Below are positions 43,813-53,465 of a DNA stretch of 64,000 nucleotides, in pieces. The notes beneath the pieces are model-generated. The model did no database searches. It was not told the origin of the DNA and saw only the letters and a program-made list of their open reading frames with translations. Made by a program: the position numbers and the translations under genes. The stretch is from MGBC114844 sp910585855 (lineage in GTDB: Bacteria; Bacillota; Clostridia; Lachnospirales; Lachnospiraceae), in assembly GCA_965646165.1 (NCBI GenBank), contig CBFFYP010000010.1, positions 11,904 through 75,903 on the forward strand. Reading direction: 5' to 3'. Each line of letters starts with the position of its first letter. Positions within the stretch are counted from its first letter, which is position 1.

Positions 43813-44349
43813 ATGGCAGAGAAGATTCGTATATTATTGGATGAAAAAGAGGTAGCACAGACTATTGAAAGACTGGCTGATCGTATCAGCAGGGACTATG
43901 AAGGGAAGGAAATACATTTGGTTTGTGTGCTGAAGGGCGGGGTTTTTTTCACCTGTGAGTTAGCCAAGCGAATTCATGTGCCGGTTACAATGGATTTTAT
44001 GTCTGTATCGAGTTATGGTTCTGGTACATCCTCAAGCGGAGTAGTAAAGATTATTAAGGATTTGGATGAATCGATTGCCGGGAGGGAGGTTCTGATTGTG
44101 GAGGATATTATTGATTCCGGCAGAACATTGAGTTATTTGATTCAGCTTCTGCGTCAGAGAAATCCGGCTTCCGTCCGGCTTTGTACGATGTTGGATAAAC
44201 CGGAACGAAGAGTGGTAGAGGATGTGGTAGTGGATTATGTGGGATTTCATATTCCAGATGAGTTTGTGGTGGGGTATGGATTGGATTATAATCAAAAATA
44301 TCGGAATCTTCCGTATATTGGGGTAGTCGATTTGAATGGGGAAGAATAA
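43813..44349 (+). CDS. hpt: Hypoxanthine(-guanine) phosphoribosyltransferase
   Basis: A 178-residue type I PRTase: KEIHLVCVLKGGVFFTCELA (loop I LKGG), MDFMSVSSYGSGTSSSG (flexible loop II), and VLIVEDIIDSGRTLSYLI, the PRPP-binding motif, then PDEFVVGYGLDYNQKYRNLP. It salvages hypoxanthine and guanine with PRPP. GGAGG at 43800-43804 precedes ATG 43813. Standard tilS-hpt-ftsH order. Confidence 0.95.
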   Translation: MAEKIRILLDEKEVAQTIERLADRISRDYEGKEIHLVCVLKGGVFFTCELAKRIHVPVTMDFMSVSSYGSGTSSSGVVKIIKDLDESIAGREVLIVEDIIDSGRTLSYLIQLLRQRNPASVRLCTMLDKPERRVVEDVVVDYVGFHIPDEFVVGYGLDYNQKYRNLPYIGVVDLNGEE

Positions 44350-44443
44350 TTATGGCTTTATATCGGAGCAGTAAAACTAGGAGAGTAAAATGGCAGAGAA
44401 GCAGCAGGAAAAGAAAGCAGATATTGCCAAGAGGAGGTAGCAG

Positions 44444-46258
44444 TTGAGAACAAAGGGAATGGGTATTTATATTATCCTGATGGTAGTGATTGTATTGGTG
44501 ATGTTTTGGTCAACGAATGGAAATATTCGGACGGACGGTTATACCTACAATCAGTTTTTAATGGATTTGGAGCAGGGAAAGGTATCTATCGTAACGATTA
44601 AGCCAAATGGAAACGGAGAAGTTCCGACAGGAGAAATCGAGGTTTCTTTAGTAAGTGGTTCGACACGTTCTATTTATGTGGCAGATGTAAAAGATGTCAT
44701 TTCGGATTTAAATCAGTATGGGGTAGATTATCGGCAGGAAGATGTACAGAGAGAAAGTGTATTTTTGACTACGGTGCTTCCGATTCTGATTTGTGCCATT
44801 GTGGTATTTATTATTTTTAGTATGATGAACAGTCAGATTGCAAGCGGAGGCAGTGGAAATGCCAGAATGATGAATTTTGGAAAGAGCCGGGCCAGAATGG
44901 TTGTAGATACGGCAAAAAAGATTACATTTAAAAATGTAGCAGGATTGGATGAAGAAAAAGAAGAATTAAAAGAGATTGTTGATTTTTTAAAGAGTCCGAA
45001 GAAGTATCTTCAAGTAGGTGCTAGAATTCCGAAAGGTGTGATTTTAGTAGGACCTCCCGGAACAGGCAAAACGCTTTTGGCAAAGTCAGTGGCAGGAGAG
45101 GCGGGTGTGCCGTTTTTTAGTATTTCTGGATCGGATTTTGTAGAGATGTTTGTCGGAGTGGGAGCTTCCCGTGTACGGGATTTATTTGAAGAAGCAAAGA
45201 AAAATGCACCATGTATTGTATTTATTGATGAGATTGATGCTGTGGCAAGACGGCGTGGTACAGGTATGGGCGGCGGACATGACGAAAGAGAACAGACATT
45301 AAACCAGCTTTTGGTAGAGATGGACGGATTTAGTGCTAACGAGGGAATTATTGTAATGTCGGCAACCAATCGGGTCGATATCTTAGATCCGGCTATTTTG
45401 CGGCCGGGACGTTTTGACAGAAAGGTAATGGTAGGAAGACCAGATGTAAAGGGCAGAGAAGAAATTTTAGGAGTTCATGCGAAAAATAAGCCTCTTGCGG
45501 AGGATGTGGATTTAAAGGAAATTGCCAGAACGACGGCAGGATTTACGGGAGCGGATTTGGAAAATCTGCTGAATGAAGCGGCAATCGCAGCAGCAAAAGA
45601 GAACCGGATGTTTATTACGGCAGGAGATGTCAAGGGTTCGTTTGTAAAGGTAGGAATCGGAGTGGAGAAAAAGAGCCGTGTGATTTCTGAAAAAGAAAAG
45701 AGGATTACGGCTTACCATGAAGCAGGACATGCAATTTTATTTCATAAACTTCCAGATGTAGGACCGGTTTATTCGGTGTCGATTATTCCTACTGGGATTG
45801 GGGCTGCCGGTTATACTATGCCGCTCCCGGAAAAAGATGAAATGTTTAATACCAAAGGGCGGATGCTTCAGGATATTATGGTAGATTTGGGAGGACGGAT
45901 TGCAGAAGAGATGATTTTTGATGATATTACAACAGGGGCTTCCCAAGATATCAAGCAGGCGACAAAAATTGCTCGGGCTATGATTACAAAGTATGGTATG
46001 TCGGATAAAGTGGGGCTGATTCATTATGGAGATGATGATGATGAAATATTTATCGGAAGAGATTTGGCACATACCAGATCTTATGCAGAGAATACGGCAA
46101 CATTGATTGACGGAGAAGTAAAAAAGATTGTAGATGATTGTTATGAAAAGGCAAAGTTAATCCTAAAAGAGAATGAAGGGGTGCTTCATAAATGTGCAGA
46201 ACTGCTTCTGGAAAAAGAAAAGATTGACCAGAAGGAATTTGAGGGGCTGTTTGCATAA
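44444..46258 (+). CDS. ftsH: ATP-dependent zinc metalloprotease FtsH
   Basis: A 604-residue membrane AAA+ protease. Two membrane helices ([35 protein letters not shown]) flank a small outer domain. Walker A GPPGTGKT is at 203-210, Walker [14 protein letters not shown] region [20 protein letters not shown], and the zinc site HEAGH at 425-429. It degrades unneeded or misfolded membrane and regulatory proteins as a hexamer. TTG start at 44444 after GAGGAGG (44431-44437). Confidence 0.96.
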   Translation: MRTKGMGIYIILMVVIVLVMFWSTNGNIRTDGYTYNQFLMDLEQGKVSIVTIKPNGNGEVPTGEIEVSLVSGSTRSIYVADVKDVISDLNQYGVDYRQEDVQRESVFLTTVLPILICAIVVFIIFSMMNSQIASGGSGNARMMNFGKSRARMVVDTAKKITFKNVAGLDEEKEELKEIVDFLKSPKKYLQVGARIPKGVILVGPPGTGKTLLAKSVAGEAGVPFFSISGSDFVEMFVGVGASRVRDLFEEAKKNAPCIVFIDEIDAVARRRGTGMGGGHDEREQTLNQLLVEMDGFSANEGIIVMSATNRVDILDPAILRPGRFDRKVMVGRPDVKGREEILGVHAKNKPLAEDVDLKEIARTTAGFTGADLENLLNEAAIAAAKENRMFITAGDVKGSFVKVGIGVEKKSRVISEKEKRITAYHEAGHAILFHKLPDVGPVYSVSIIPTGIGAAGYTMPLPEKDEMFNTKGRMLQDIMVDLGGRIAEEMIFDDITTGASQDIKQATKIARAMITKYGMSDKVGLIHYGDDDDEIFIGRDLAHTRSYAENTATLIDGEVKKIVDDCYEKAKLILKENEGVLHKCAELLLEKEKIDQKEFEGLFA

Positions 46259-46353
46259 AGGATTTTGCAAAGCAGAGATGGAATTTATCAAATTTACTAA
46301 AAAAAGGATGATTTTTTTGTTAAATTTGTGTACACTTTTGTAGTGATATTTGC

Positions 46354-46359
46354 TATACT
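46354..46359 (+). promoter_or_regulatory. Extended -10 promoter for the small RNA candidate
   Basis: TGCTATACT gives a TGn extended -10 with TATACT at 46354-46359. The -35 region (TACACT at 46331-46336) is weak, as tolerated by extended -10 promoters. Confidence 0.5.
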
Positions 46360-46365
46360 AAGTAG

Positions 46366-46462
46366 CGTATCCCCCCAATACATGAAATAGTTTTTGCTAC
46401 ACCCCATAAGAGATGAAATACCTTCTCAAAAAGGACAGCTTTGTATAGGCTGTTCTTTTTTT
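46366..46462 (+). ncRNA. Candidate small RNA with C-rich loops, behind ftsH
   Basis: A roughly 97-nt transcript is predicted between the extended -10 box and a Rho-independent terminator. GTATCCCCCCAATAC near the 5' end forms a GTAT/ATAC stem with six C residues in the loop, and a second C-rich motif GCTACACCCC follows. C-rich single-stranded loops that match Shine-Dalgarno sequences are a hallmark of regulatory RNAs in Firmicutes. No ORF with a ribosome site is present. It could instead be only the ftsH 3' UTR. Confidence 0.45.
46430..46462 (+). terminator. Rho-independent terminator
   Basis: GGACAGC and GCTGTTC pair around a loop TTTGTATAG and are followed by TTTTTTT. Confidence 0.75.
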
Positions 46463-46472
46463 GTTTAGAGGG

Positions 46473-46623
46473 GGACGCCGAAAGCCGAATGGGGTTCTAT
46501 TCTGGGCCCGCTTGCGCTTAGCATTTCCTATTTTTATAGCGGACACATAAGGTGCTAAAAGACAGCTCCTAAGTGCCGACGGGAAATGATGACCCTGCAT
46601 AGAACCCCATTCGGCTTTCGGCT
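46473..46623 (+). repeat. Hairpin element family 1, copy I
   Basis: Starts GGACGCC. Outer arm AAAGCCGAATGGGGTTCTA pairs exactly with TAGAACCCCATTCGGCTTT. The inner hairpin has one mismatch (GGTGCT/AGCTCC). It completes, with the small RNA, the 510-bp gap between ftsH and the GH13 gene. Confidence 0.92.
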
Positions 46624-46769
46624 GTGTACTCTAGAACGGAAAAATATTTTTGGGATGGTGTATTTTAGGTAAAAGAGAGAGATTTAGAATACGGGGGAAA
46701 TGCCGATATAGGAAATAGGAGGCTGTTTTTGCGCAATAGATAGAGGAAAAGATAAGAGAGGTGTCAGTG

Positions 46770-48875
46770 ATGGAAGTAAATTTGTACAATAAAAGCCTTG
46801 TGGAAAAGGTACAACTCTATGCTCTGATGATGAATCCAGTATTGGACAGGGAGTCTTTGTATGCGGATTGTACCGAGGAATATGTAAAGCCGGCAGAACC
46901 GATGGAGGGTGATGAGGTTACTATCTATCTGCGTGTCGGAAGAAATAATCCAGAGCATGTTTATCTTTTGACGGATGAGCAGAAGATAGAGATGCAGTAT
47001 GATCATTCGGAGGGACTGTTTGATTTTTATTATGCAAAGGTAACAATGGGAAAAAGACCGTTTCACTATTGTTTTGAAGTGGTAACGGGGTGTATGAATT
47101 GTTATTATAATCAGAGAGGCGTGATGTTAGAGCGTCAGGATTATTATAATTTTAAGCTTGTGCCAGGGTTAAAGACACCGGATTGGGCAAAGGGTGCGGT
47201 AATTTATCAGATTTTTGTAGATCGTTTTTATAATGGGGATAAAGCGAATGATCCGCTGGATCGGGAGTATTCTTATATTGGAGAGGGAATTCGTCAGATA
47301 AAGGATTGGGATAAATACCCGGATGCAATGGATGTGCGTTCGTTTTATGGAGGGGATCTGCAGGGAGTTATGGATAAGTTGGATTATTTGCAGGGGCTGG
47401 GGATTGATGTAATTTATTTTAACCCTCTTTTTGTATCTCCTTCGAATCATAAATATGATATACAGGATTATGATTATATTGATCCGCATTTTGGACGGAT
47501 TGTAAAGGATGAAGGAGAAACTTTGATTGAATGGGATAACAGTAATTCTCATGCTTCTCGTTATATCTGCCGTGTGACCAATAAAGAGAATTTAGAGGCT
47601 AGTAATCAGCTTTTTATTGAGTTGGTGGAAGAGGTGCATCGGCGGGGAATGAAAGTGATTATTGATGGGGTGTTTAATCATTGTGGATCGTTTAATAAGT
47701 GGCTGGATCGAGAGTGTATTTATCAGAATCAGGAAGGATATGAGGCGGGGGCTTATATCAGTGAGGACAGCCCATATCACGATTATTTTAGTTTTCATGA
47801 TCGGTTTCGGTTTCCTTATAATGATTCTTATGATGGCTGGTGGGGGCATGATACGCTTCCAAAGTTAAACTATGAGGCATCTCCTCAGTTGGTGGAAGAG
47901 ATTTTGCGGATTGCAAGGAAATGGGTGTCACCTCCTTTTAATGCAGACGGCTGGCGGTTAGACGTGGCAGCCGATTTAGGACATAGTTCGGAGTATAATC
48001 ATTTCTTTTGGAGAAAGTTTCGGGAGGCAGTAAAAGAGGCAAATCCTAATGCCATTATTTTGGCAGAACACTATGGCGATCCATGCAGTTGGTTAGAGGG
48101 CGGAGAATGGGATACGGTAATGAACTATGATGCTTTTATGGAGCCGATTACTTGGTTTTTAACTGGTATGGAGAAGCATAGTGATGAGTATCGGGGGGAT
48201 TTGCTTGGAAATGCCCGGTCGTTTTTCGATGCAATGTCCCATCATATGTCAAGATTTACGGCACAGTCTATGATGGTGGCGATGAATGAGCTTTCTAATC
48301 ACGATCATTCTCGTTTTTTGACCAGAACGAATCATCGGGTAGGGCGGACTGCCTATGCCGGACCAGAGGCAGCAAGTGAGGGAATTAATGTTGCAGTATT
48401 TCGGTCGGCGGTTGTGATACAGATGACTTGGGTGGGAGCACCTACAATTTATTATGGAGATGAAGCTGGAGTCTGCGGGTGGACTGATCCAGATAATCGA
48501 AGAACTTATCCTTGGGGAAAGGAAGATTTGGAATTAATTGAATTTCATCGGCAGATTATTCAGATTCATAAAGAAAATCCGGCATTGATGAAGGGATCGT
48601 ATCATCCTTTGATTATCGGAAATCAGTGTCTGGCTTACGGACGGTTTAAAGGAACGAATCGAATTGCTGTGGCAGTAAATAACAGCAAAGAAGAAGTGAC
48701 GCTTTTTGTACCTGTTTGGAAGTTAGGAGTGGGACAAAATTCTGTTATGGAAGTTTTAATGCACAGTACGTTTGACGGGTATAGCTGTCAGGGTGAAGGA
48801 TATATTGTAAAAAACAATATGATTAAAGTAGTGCTTGGGGCTTTTTCTTCTTTGGTAGTAAGAGAAAAACAGTAA
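46770..48875 (+). CDS. GH13 alpha-amylase-family glycoside hydrolase (neopullulanase/cyclomaltodextrinase type)
   Basis: A 701-residue enzyme without signal peptide, so cytoplasmic. An N-terminal CBM34-like beta domain (VTIYLRVGRNNPEHVYLLTD) is followed by the (beta/alpha)8 barrel: DVIYFNPLFVSPSNHKYDIQ, VIIDGVFNHCG, GWRLDVAADLGH with nucleophile D398, ILAEHYG with acid/base E433, and LSNHDHSR with D512. A C-terminal beta domain follows. The domain plan fits GH13 subfamily 20 enzymes that act on cyclodextrins, pullulan or maltodextrins. Start ATG 46770, three codons after GTG 46761, places GAGAGG at good distance. Monocistronic or leading the ABC genes. Confidence 0.9.
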   Translation: MEVNLYNKSLVEKVQLYALMMNPVLDRESLYADCTEEYVKPAEPMEGDEVTIYLRVGRNNPEHVYLLTDEQKIEMQYDHSEGLFDFYYAKVTMGKRPFHYCFEVVTGCMNCYYNQRGVMLERQDYYNFKLVPGLKTPDWAKGAVIYQIFVDRFYNGDKANDPLDREYSYIGEGIRQIKDWDKYPDAMDVRSFYGGDLQGVMDKLDYLQGLGIDVIYFNPLFVSPSNHKYDIQDYDYIDPHFGRIVKDEGETLIEWDNSNSHASRYICRVTNKENLEASNQLFIELVEEVHRRGMKVIIDGVFNHCGSFNKWLDRECIYQNQEGYEAGAYISEDSPYHDYFSFHDRFRFPYNDSYDGWWGHDTLPKLNYEASPQLVEEILRIARKWVSPPFNADGWRLDVAADLGHSSEYNHFFWRKFREAVKEANPNAIILAEHYGDPCSWLEGGEWDTVMNYDAFMEPITWFLTGMEKHSDEYRGDLLGNARSFFDAMSHHMSRFTAQSMMVAMNELSNHDHSRFLTRTNHRVGRTAYAGPEAASEGINVAVFRSAVVIQMTWVGAPTIYYGDEAGVCGWTDPDNRRTYPWGKEDLELIEFHRQIIQIHKENPALMKGSYHPLIIGNQCLAYGRFKGTNRIAVAVNNSKEEVTLFVPVWKLGVGQNSVMEVLMHSTFDGYSCQGEGYIVKNNMIKVVLGAFSSLVVREKQ

Positions 48876-48912
48876 TCTAAGCCAATCACATAGGAAGAAG
48901 AAAGGGTTTGGA

Positions 48913-50670
48913 ATGAAACAGGTTAAATTTTTATGGGCTTATATTCAAAAGCATAAGAAGCAGTATCTGTTTGGAATGATAACTTTATTTGTGGTGGATT
49001 ATCTGAATTTGCTGATTCCTAAGTTTACTGGAGTGATTACAGATGGTCTTCAGGATGGAACGATGGATGGAAACGGAGTAATTCGAAATGTGGGTATCAT
49101 TTTAGGAGTTGGGCTTGGTCTTGGGGCTGGACGGTTTTTATGGCGTTATTTTATATTTGGAGGAGCCAGACAGATTGAATATGAGATTCGAAATGATCTG
49201 TTTGCTCATTTGGAAACGCTTTCTGTAGAGTACTATAATGAGCATAAGACGGGAGATATTATGGCTCGTTTTACTAATGATTTAAATGCGGTTCGTATGT
49301 CGATTGGACCGGCTGTGGTTACGGCTTTTGATGCTTCTGTGCTGTTGGTTATGGTAGTTGTGCAGATGATGGTCTATGTGGATAGAAAACTGACTTTGTT
49401 TGCGGTACTCCCTTTGCTTTTGATTGCTTTTGGAGAGTATTATTATGGGCAGATGATAGAGAAGCGTTTTGCTGCCAAGCAGGAGGCCTTTTCTGAACTG
49501 ACCGATCAGGTTCAGGAGAGTATCTCTGGGATTCGGGTGATAAAGGCTTTTGTACAGGAGCGGAAGGAACGAGCTGCCTTTGCCCGCTCGAACCTAAAAA
49601 ATAAAGAAAAAAATTTGGAGCTGGTAAAAATTCAGGCTGTAGTAATGCCGCTTTTGGATGTGATTATCGGATTGAGCAGTTTGGTTACTTTGATTTACGG
49701 TGGTTATCTGACCATGAGTGGAGAAATCAGCTTAGGGCGGTTTGTAGCATTTCATCAATATATTGGATTGCTGGTTTGGCCTATGCTGGCAGTCGGAGAA
49801 AGTATTACTTTATTTTCTCAGGGAGTGGCTTCAGTAAAGCGGATTCAGGAAGTAATGGAGGAAATTCCTGAGATACAGGACGGCAGCTTGGTAGAAGATG
49901 TACAGAAAATTCGTGGAGAACTGACTTTTCGGCATCTTACTTTTATTCATCATGGGCATACAGAGCCTACTTTAGAGGATATTTCTTTAGAGGTGTCTGC
50001 AGGATCGACTCTGGCTGTAATTGGGAGAACCGGAAATGGAAAGTCTACTTTAGTCAATCTTTTGCTGCATCTTTATAATGCAAAGCCCGGAATGATTTTT
50101 ATTGATGGAAAGGATATCAATTCGATTCCGCTTCAGACGCTGCGGGAAAATATCTCCTATGTACCGCAGGATAATTTTTTATTTTCGGATACCCTTCGGC
50201 GCAATATTGCTTTTGGAGCGGACAGTGATGAATTAGAACCGGTGATTCTTGCAGCAAAGGCAGCTTGTATTCATGACAATATTATTGAGTTTCCAGACGG
50301 CTATGAAACGATTGTCGGGGAGCGGGGAGTAACACTTTCTGGCGGACAAAAGCAGCGCAGTTCCATTTCAAGAGCCATTCTTAAGGATGCGCCGATTTTG
50401 ATTTTAGATGATGCCCTTTCGGCTGTGGATACCAATACAGAAGAACAGATTTTGCGGAATTTAAAGGAAAATCGAAAAGGAAAGACAACGATTTTAATTG
50501 CACATCGGATTTCTACCATTCAACATGCAGATTGTATTGTAGTATTGGAAAATGGAAGGATGACAGCATGTGGAACACATGAGGAATTGCTTTTGCAGGA
50601 CGGTTTTTATAAACAGACTTATGAAAAGCAGCGTCTGGAACAAAAGCTGGAGGAGGTGCGGGACAGATGA
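48913..50670 (+). CDS. Heterodimeric ABC exporter, subunit 1 (non-canonical Walker B)
   Basis: A 585-residue half-transporter: six-helix membrane domain (residues 1-310), then an ATPase domain with Walker A GRTGNGKST, Q-loop YVPQDNF, canonical signature LSGGQKQR and Walker B ILILDDALSAVD. The residue after the Walker B Asp is Asp instead of the catalytic Glu, while the partner has Glu. This is the asymmetric pattern of TM287/288-, LmrCD- and BmrCD-type exporters, which move drugs or lipids outward. The stop overlaps the partner start (ATGA), indicating tight coupling. Confidence 0.92.
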   Translation: MKQVKFLWAYIQKHKKQYLFGMITLFVVDYLNLLIPKFTGVITDGLQDGTMDGNGVIRNVGIILGVGLGLGAGRFLWRYFIFGGARQIEYEIRNDLFAHLETLSVEYYNEHKTGDIMARFTNDLNAVRMSIGPAVVTAFDASVLLVMVVVQMMVYVDRKLTLFAVLPLLLIAFGEYYYGQMIEKRFAAKQEAFSELTDQVQESISGIRVIKAFVQERKERAAFARSNLKNKEKNLELVKIQAVVMPLLDVIIGLSSLVTLIYGGYLTMSGEISLGRFVAFHQYIGLLVWPMLAVGESITLFSQGVASVKRIQEVMEEIPEIQDGSLVEDVQKIRGELTFRHLTFIHHGHTEPTLEDISLEVSAGSTLAVIGRTGNGKSTLVNLLLHLYNAKPGMIFIDGKDINSIPLQTLRENISYVPQDNFLFSDTLRRNIAFGADSDELEPVILAAKAACIHDNIIEFPDGYETIVGERGVTLSGGQKQRSSISRAILKDAPILILDDALSAVDTNTEEQILRNLKENRKGKTTILIAHRISTIQHADCIVVLENGRMTACGTHEELLLQDGFYKQTYEKQRLEQKLEEVRDR

Positions 50671-52469
50671 GCCAGGAAATGCGGAAAGAGTATGAAATGA
50701 AAGGTAGTGTACTTCGACGGCTGGCTGCTTATTTGCATGGATATGAAAAAACGCTTCTGGTGGTTATTTTTTTGGTGCTGATCATTACCGCATTAGAACT
50801 TTATAAGCCGATTATTATTGGAGATGCCATCGATCTCTATATCAATACAACAGGAAAAGAGGGGCTTTCTTTGCAGGAGGCAGAGGCACTTCGTCAAAAA
50901 AATTTAAACGGTATGCTGCAGGCAGGGATTTTGTATTTGGCTGTACTGCTTGTTATTTTTTTCTGCAATATGATTCAGACTTGGAAGCTGCAAAAAATGG
51001 GACAGAGTATTATTTATCAGATTCGAGAGGAAGTGTTTGAACATATTCAAACCCTTTCTATGGATTTTTTTAACAATACGCCGGTTGGAAAGCTGGTCAC
51101 ACGAGTGACCAATGATACAGAGGCATTAAATGAGATGTATACCACGATTTTAGTGAAGCTGTTTCGAAACTGTATTAAAATTGCTGGTTATGCGATAGTG
51201 ATGATTCGGATTGATGCGGTACTGGCGTTTTATTCCTTTCTTTTTTTACCGCCGGTTGGTGTTTTGATTGTATTTTTTCGAAGTCTTTCTAGAAAGGCAT
51301 ATCGGATTACACGAAATAAACTTACCGATTTGAATACGTTTCTTTCTGAAAATTTGTCTGGTATGAAATTGATTCAGATTTTTGCACGGGAAAAAGTAAA
51401 ATATCAGGAGTTTGAAAGCCGCAGTTTAGGGCTTTATAAGGCTTATTTTCGAGAGGTAATGATCTTTGCAGTTTTTCGTCCGCTGATTTATATTGCTTCT
51501 GTATTGGCATTGGCAACGGTACTTTATCAGGGCAGTATGCTGACATTAAAAGGTGCGGCTTCAATTGGAACGCTTTATATTTTTGTCAGTTATATCAGTT
51601 CCTTTTTTGAACCAATTCAGGAACTGGCAGAACAATTTGGAACGCTGCAGTCATCTCTTGCTTCAGGAGAAAAAGTATTTTCTATCCTTGGAGAGCAGCC
51701 GGATTTAAAAGAGGCAAAGAATCCGGTGAAAAAGGATCGATTTGAGGGAAAAATTGAATTTTCACATGTCTGGTTTGCTTATGAGGGAGAAGATTACATT
51801 CTAAAAGATGTCAGCTTTACGATTGAACCCGGAGAAAAGGTGGCTTTTGTCGGAGCAACCGGGGCGGGCAAGTCTTCTATTTTAAATTTGATTGGGCGAT
51901 ATTATGATATTCAAAAGGGAGAGATTCGGATTGACGGAATCAATATCCGGGATTTGGATATCCGTGGGCTTCGCAGTGCAATCGGGCAGGTGCAGCAGGA
52001 TGTCTTTCTTTTTACCGGAGATATTAAGAGCAATATTCGGCTGCGAAATGATGAAATTTCGATTGAAAAAGTAAAGGAGGCGGCTTGTTATGTACATGCA
52101 TCTGAGTTTATCGAAAAGCTGCCTCTTGGATATGACGAACCTGTAACAGAGCGGGGGTCTACACTTTCTGCGGGACAGAGGCAGCTTTTATCATTTGCAC
52201 GGACGCTGGCTTTTGATCCTCGGATTTTAGTAATGGATGAGGCTACTGCAAATATTGATACAGAAACAGAAGGGCTGATACAGCAGGCATTAGAAAAGCT
52301 GATGGAAGGGCGTACCACGATTATGGTGGCACATCGGCTTTCTACGATACAACATGCCGATAAAATTATTGTTATGCATAAAGGGCAGATTCGGGAGGAA
52401 GGAACACATCAGGAACTTTTGGAACAGGACGGAATTTATAAAAGGTTGTATGAACTGCAGTTAAGTTAG
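50667..52469 (+). CDS. Heterodimeric ABC exporter, subunit 2 (catalytic Walker B, altered signature)
   Basis: A 600-residue half-transporter. Walker A is GATGAGKSS, Q-loop QVQQDVFLFTG, Walker B ILVMDEATANID with the catalytic Glu, and H-loop VAHRLST. The signature reads LSAGQRQL rather than LSGGQ. Pairing this altered signature with the D-type Walker B of subunit 1 gives one degenerate and one full ATP site, the expected heterodimer. The membrane domain has an extra loop (GLSLQEAEALRQKNLNGML) after helix 1, seen in this subunit class. Confidence 0.92.
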   Translation: MSQEMRKEYEMKGSVLRRLAAYLHGYEKTLLVVIFLVLIITALELYKPIIIGDAIDLYINTTGKEGLSLQEAEALRQKNLNGMLQAGILYLAVLLVIFFCNMIQTWKLQKMGQSIIYQIREEVFEHIQTLSMDFFNNTPVGKLVTRVTNDTEALNEMYTTILVKLFRNCIKIAGYAIVMIRIDAVLAFYSFLFLPPVGVLIVFFRSLSRKAYRITRNKLTDLNTFLSENLSGMKLIQIFAREKVKYQEFESRSLGLYKAYFREVMIFAVFRPLIYIASVLALATVLYQGSMLTLKGAASIGTLYIFVSYISSFFEPIQELAEQFGTLQSSLASGEKVFSILGEQPDLKEAKNPVKKDRFEGKIEFSHVWFAYEGEDYILKDVSFTIEPGEKVAFVGATGAGKSSILNLIGRYYDIQKGEIRIDGINIRDLDIRGLRSAIGQVQQDVFLFTGDIKSNIRLRNDEISIEKVKEAACYVHASEFIEKLPLGYDEPVTERGSTLSAGQRQLLSFARTLAFDPRILVMDEATANIDTETEGLIQQALEKLMEGRTTIMVAHRLSTIQHADKIIVMHKGQIREEGTHQELLEQDGIYKRLYELQLS

Positions 52470-52483
52470 AAGGAAACGGCAGC

Positions 52484-53350
52484 TTAATTTGTTTTAAAGC
52501 CTTCTCCGATTACTTCATTGGATTCTAGGATAATAAAAAAACAGTTGGGATCAACTTTTTTAATAGCACTTTTTAGAGGATACATTTGTTTATTGTTGCA
52601 GGCACAGATAACCATTTGTTTTTCCAATTTGGAGTATCCGCCGTATGCAGTCAGAATCGTACAGCCTCTTTCCGAGATTTGATCGATGGTTTGGCAGATT
52701 TGATCGCCATGTTCGGTTATAATAAGTGCTAACTTTCCAGTATCCATTCCATACATGAATTTGTCAATCACAAAAGAGGACAGATAGCTGGTAATAATAC
52801 CATAAATAATACCATCGATATCATGAAGAAGGAATCCGCCTAGTAAAACGAGAATAGTATCAGAAGTAAAAATAATTTTTCCAAGCGGCAGATGGGGATG
52901 TTTAAATTTTACGGACATAGTAATAAAATCCATTCCGCCAGTAGAAGTTCCTGACATATAGATAATCGAAAAACCAAGCCCGCAGAAAACACCTGTGCAG
53001 ATTGCTGCTAAAAGGCGTTCACCTGTATAGACAGGAAAATACGGTGCGGCTAAATCGAGTGCCAGTGAGAAAAAGAGCAGGCAGCGGACAGAACGGAAAA
53101 AAAAGCGTTTTCCTAAAAATTTGTAGCAAAAGAAAGCAACTGGAATATTTAAAAGGAGGTTAAACGTTCCTACTGGGATTTGAAAAAAATAGTAAAACAG
53201 AGCTGAGATACCCGAAAAACCAGTCATGGGGAAGGCTGCGTGAAGTGCAAAGCTGTGGATACCAAAGGCAGCCAATAAAGAACCGCAAATTTCGGGAATC
53301 AGTTCTTTTCGAATCAGTTTTGCTGTAGAAATAGATGAAAATGTTATCAT
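52484..53350 (-). CDS. YitT-family membrane protein (DUF161/DUF2179)
   Basis: A 288-residue protein with five to six helices (GSLLAAFGIHSFALHAAFPM, TGFSGISALFYYFFQIPVGT, ICTGVFCGLGFSIIYMSGTS) and the conserved TSTGGMDFITMSVKFKHPHL block, ending in the cytoplasmic DUF2179 domain (GDQICQTIDQISERGCTILT, MVICACNNKQMYPLKSAIKK). Family members are of unknown transport function. AAGGAG precedes the ATG. Convergent with the ABC genes, 14 bp apart, without an obvious terminator between. Confidence 0.9.
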   Translation of the reverse strand: MITFSSISTAKLIRKELIPEICGSLLAAFGIHSFALHAAFPMTGFSGISALFYYFFQIPVGTFNLLLNIPVAFFCYKFLGKRFFFRSVRCLLFFSLALDLAAPYFPVYTGERLLAAICTGVFCGLGFSIIYMSGTSTGGMDFITMSVKFKHPHLPLGKIIFTSDTILVLLGGFLLHDIDGIIYGIITSYLSSFVIDKFMYGMDTGKLALIITEHGDQICQTIDQISERGCTILTAYGGYSKLEKQMVICACNNKQMYPLKSAIKKVDPNCFFIILESNEVIGEGFKTN

Positions 53351-53465
53351 AATGATAGACTCCTTTTATTTGATTAATTGTTGATTGACAGGTTATAATG
53401 ATTAGTATATACAATTTCTGAAAAAATAAAAGAAAAAGGAATTTTCAGGGAAAGTGGGGATAAAA

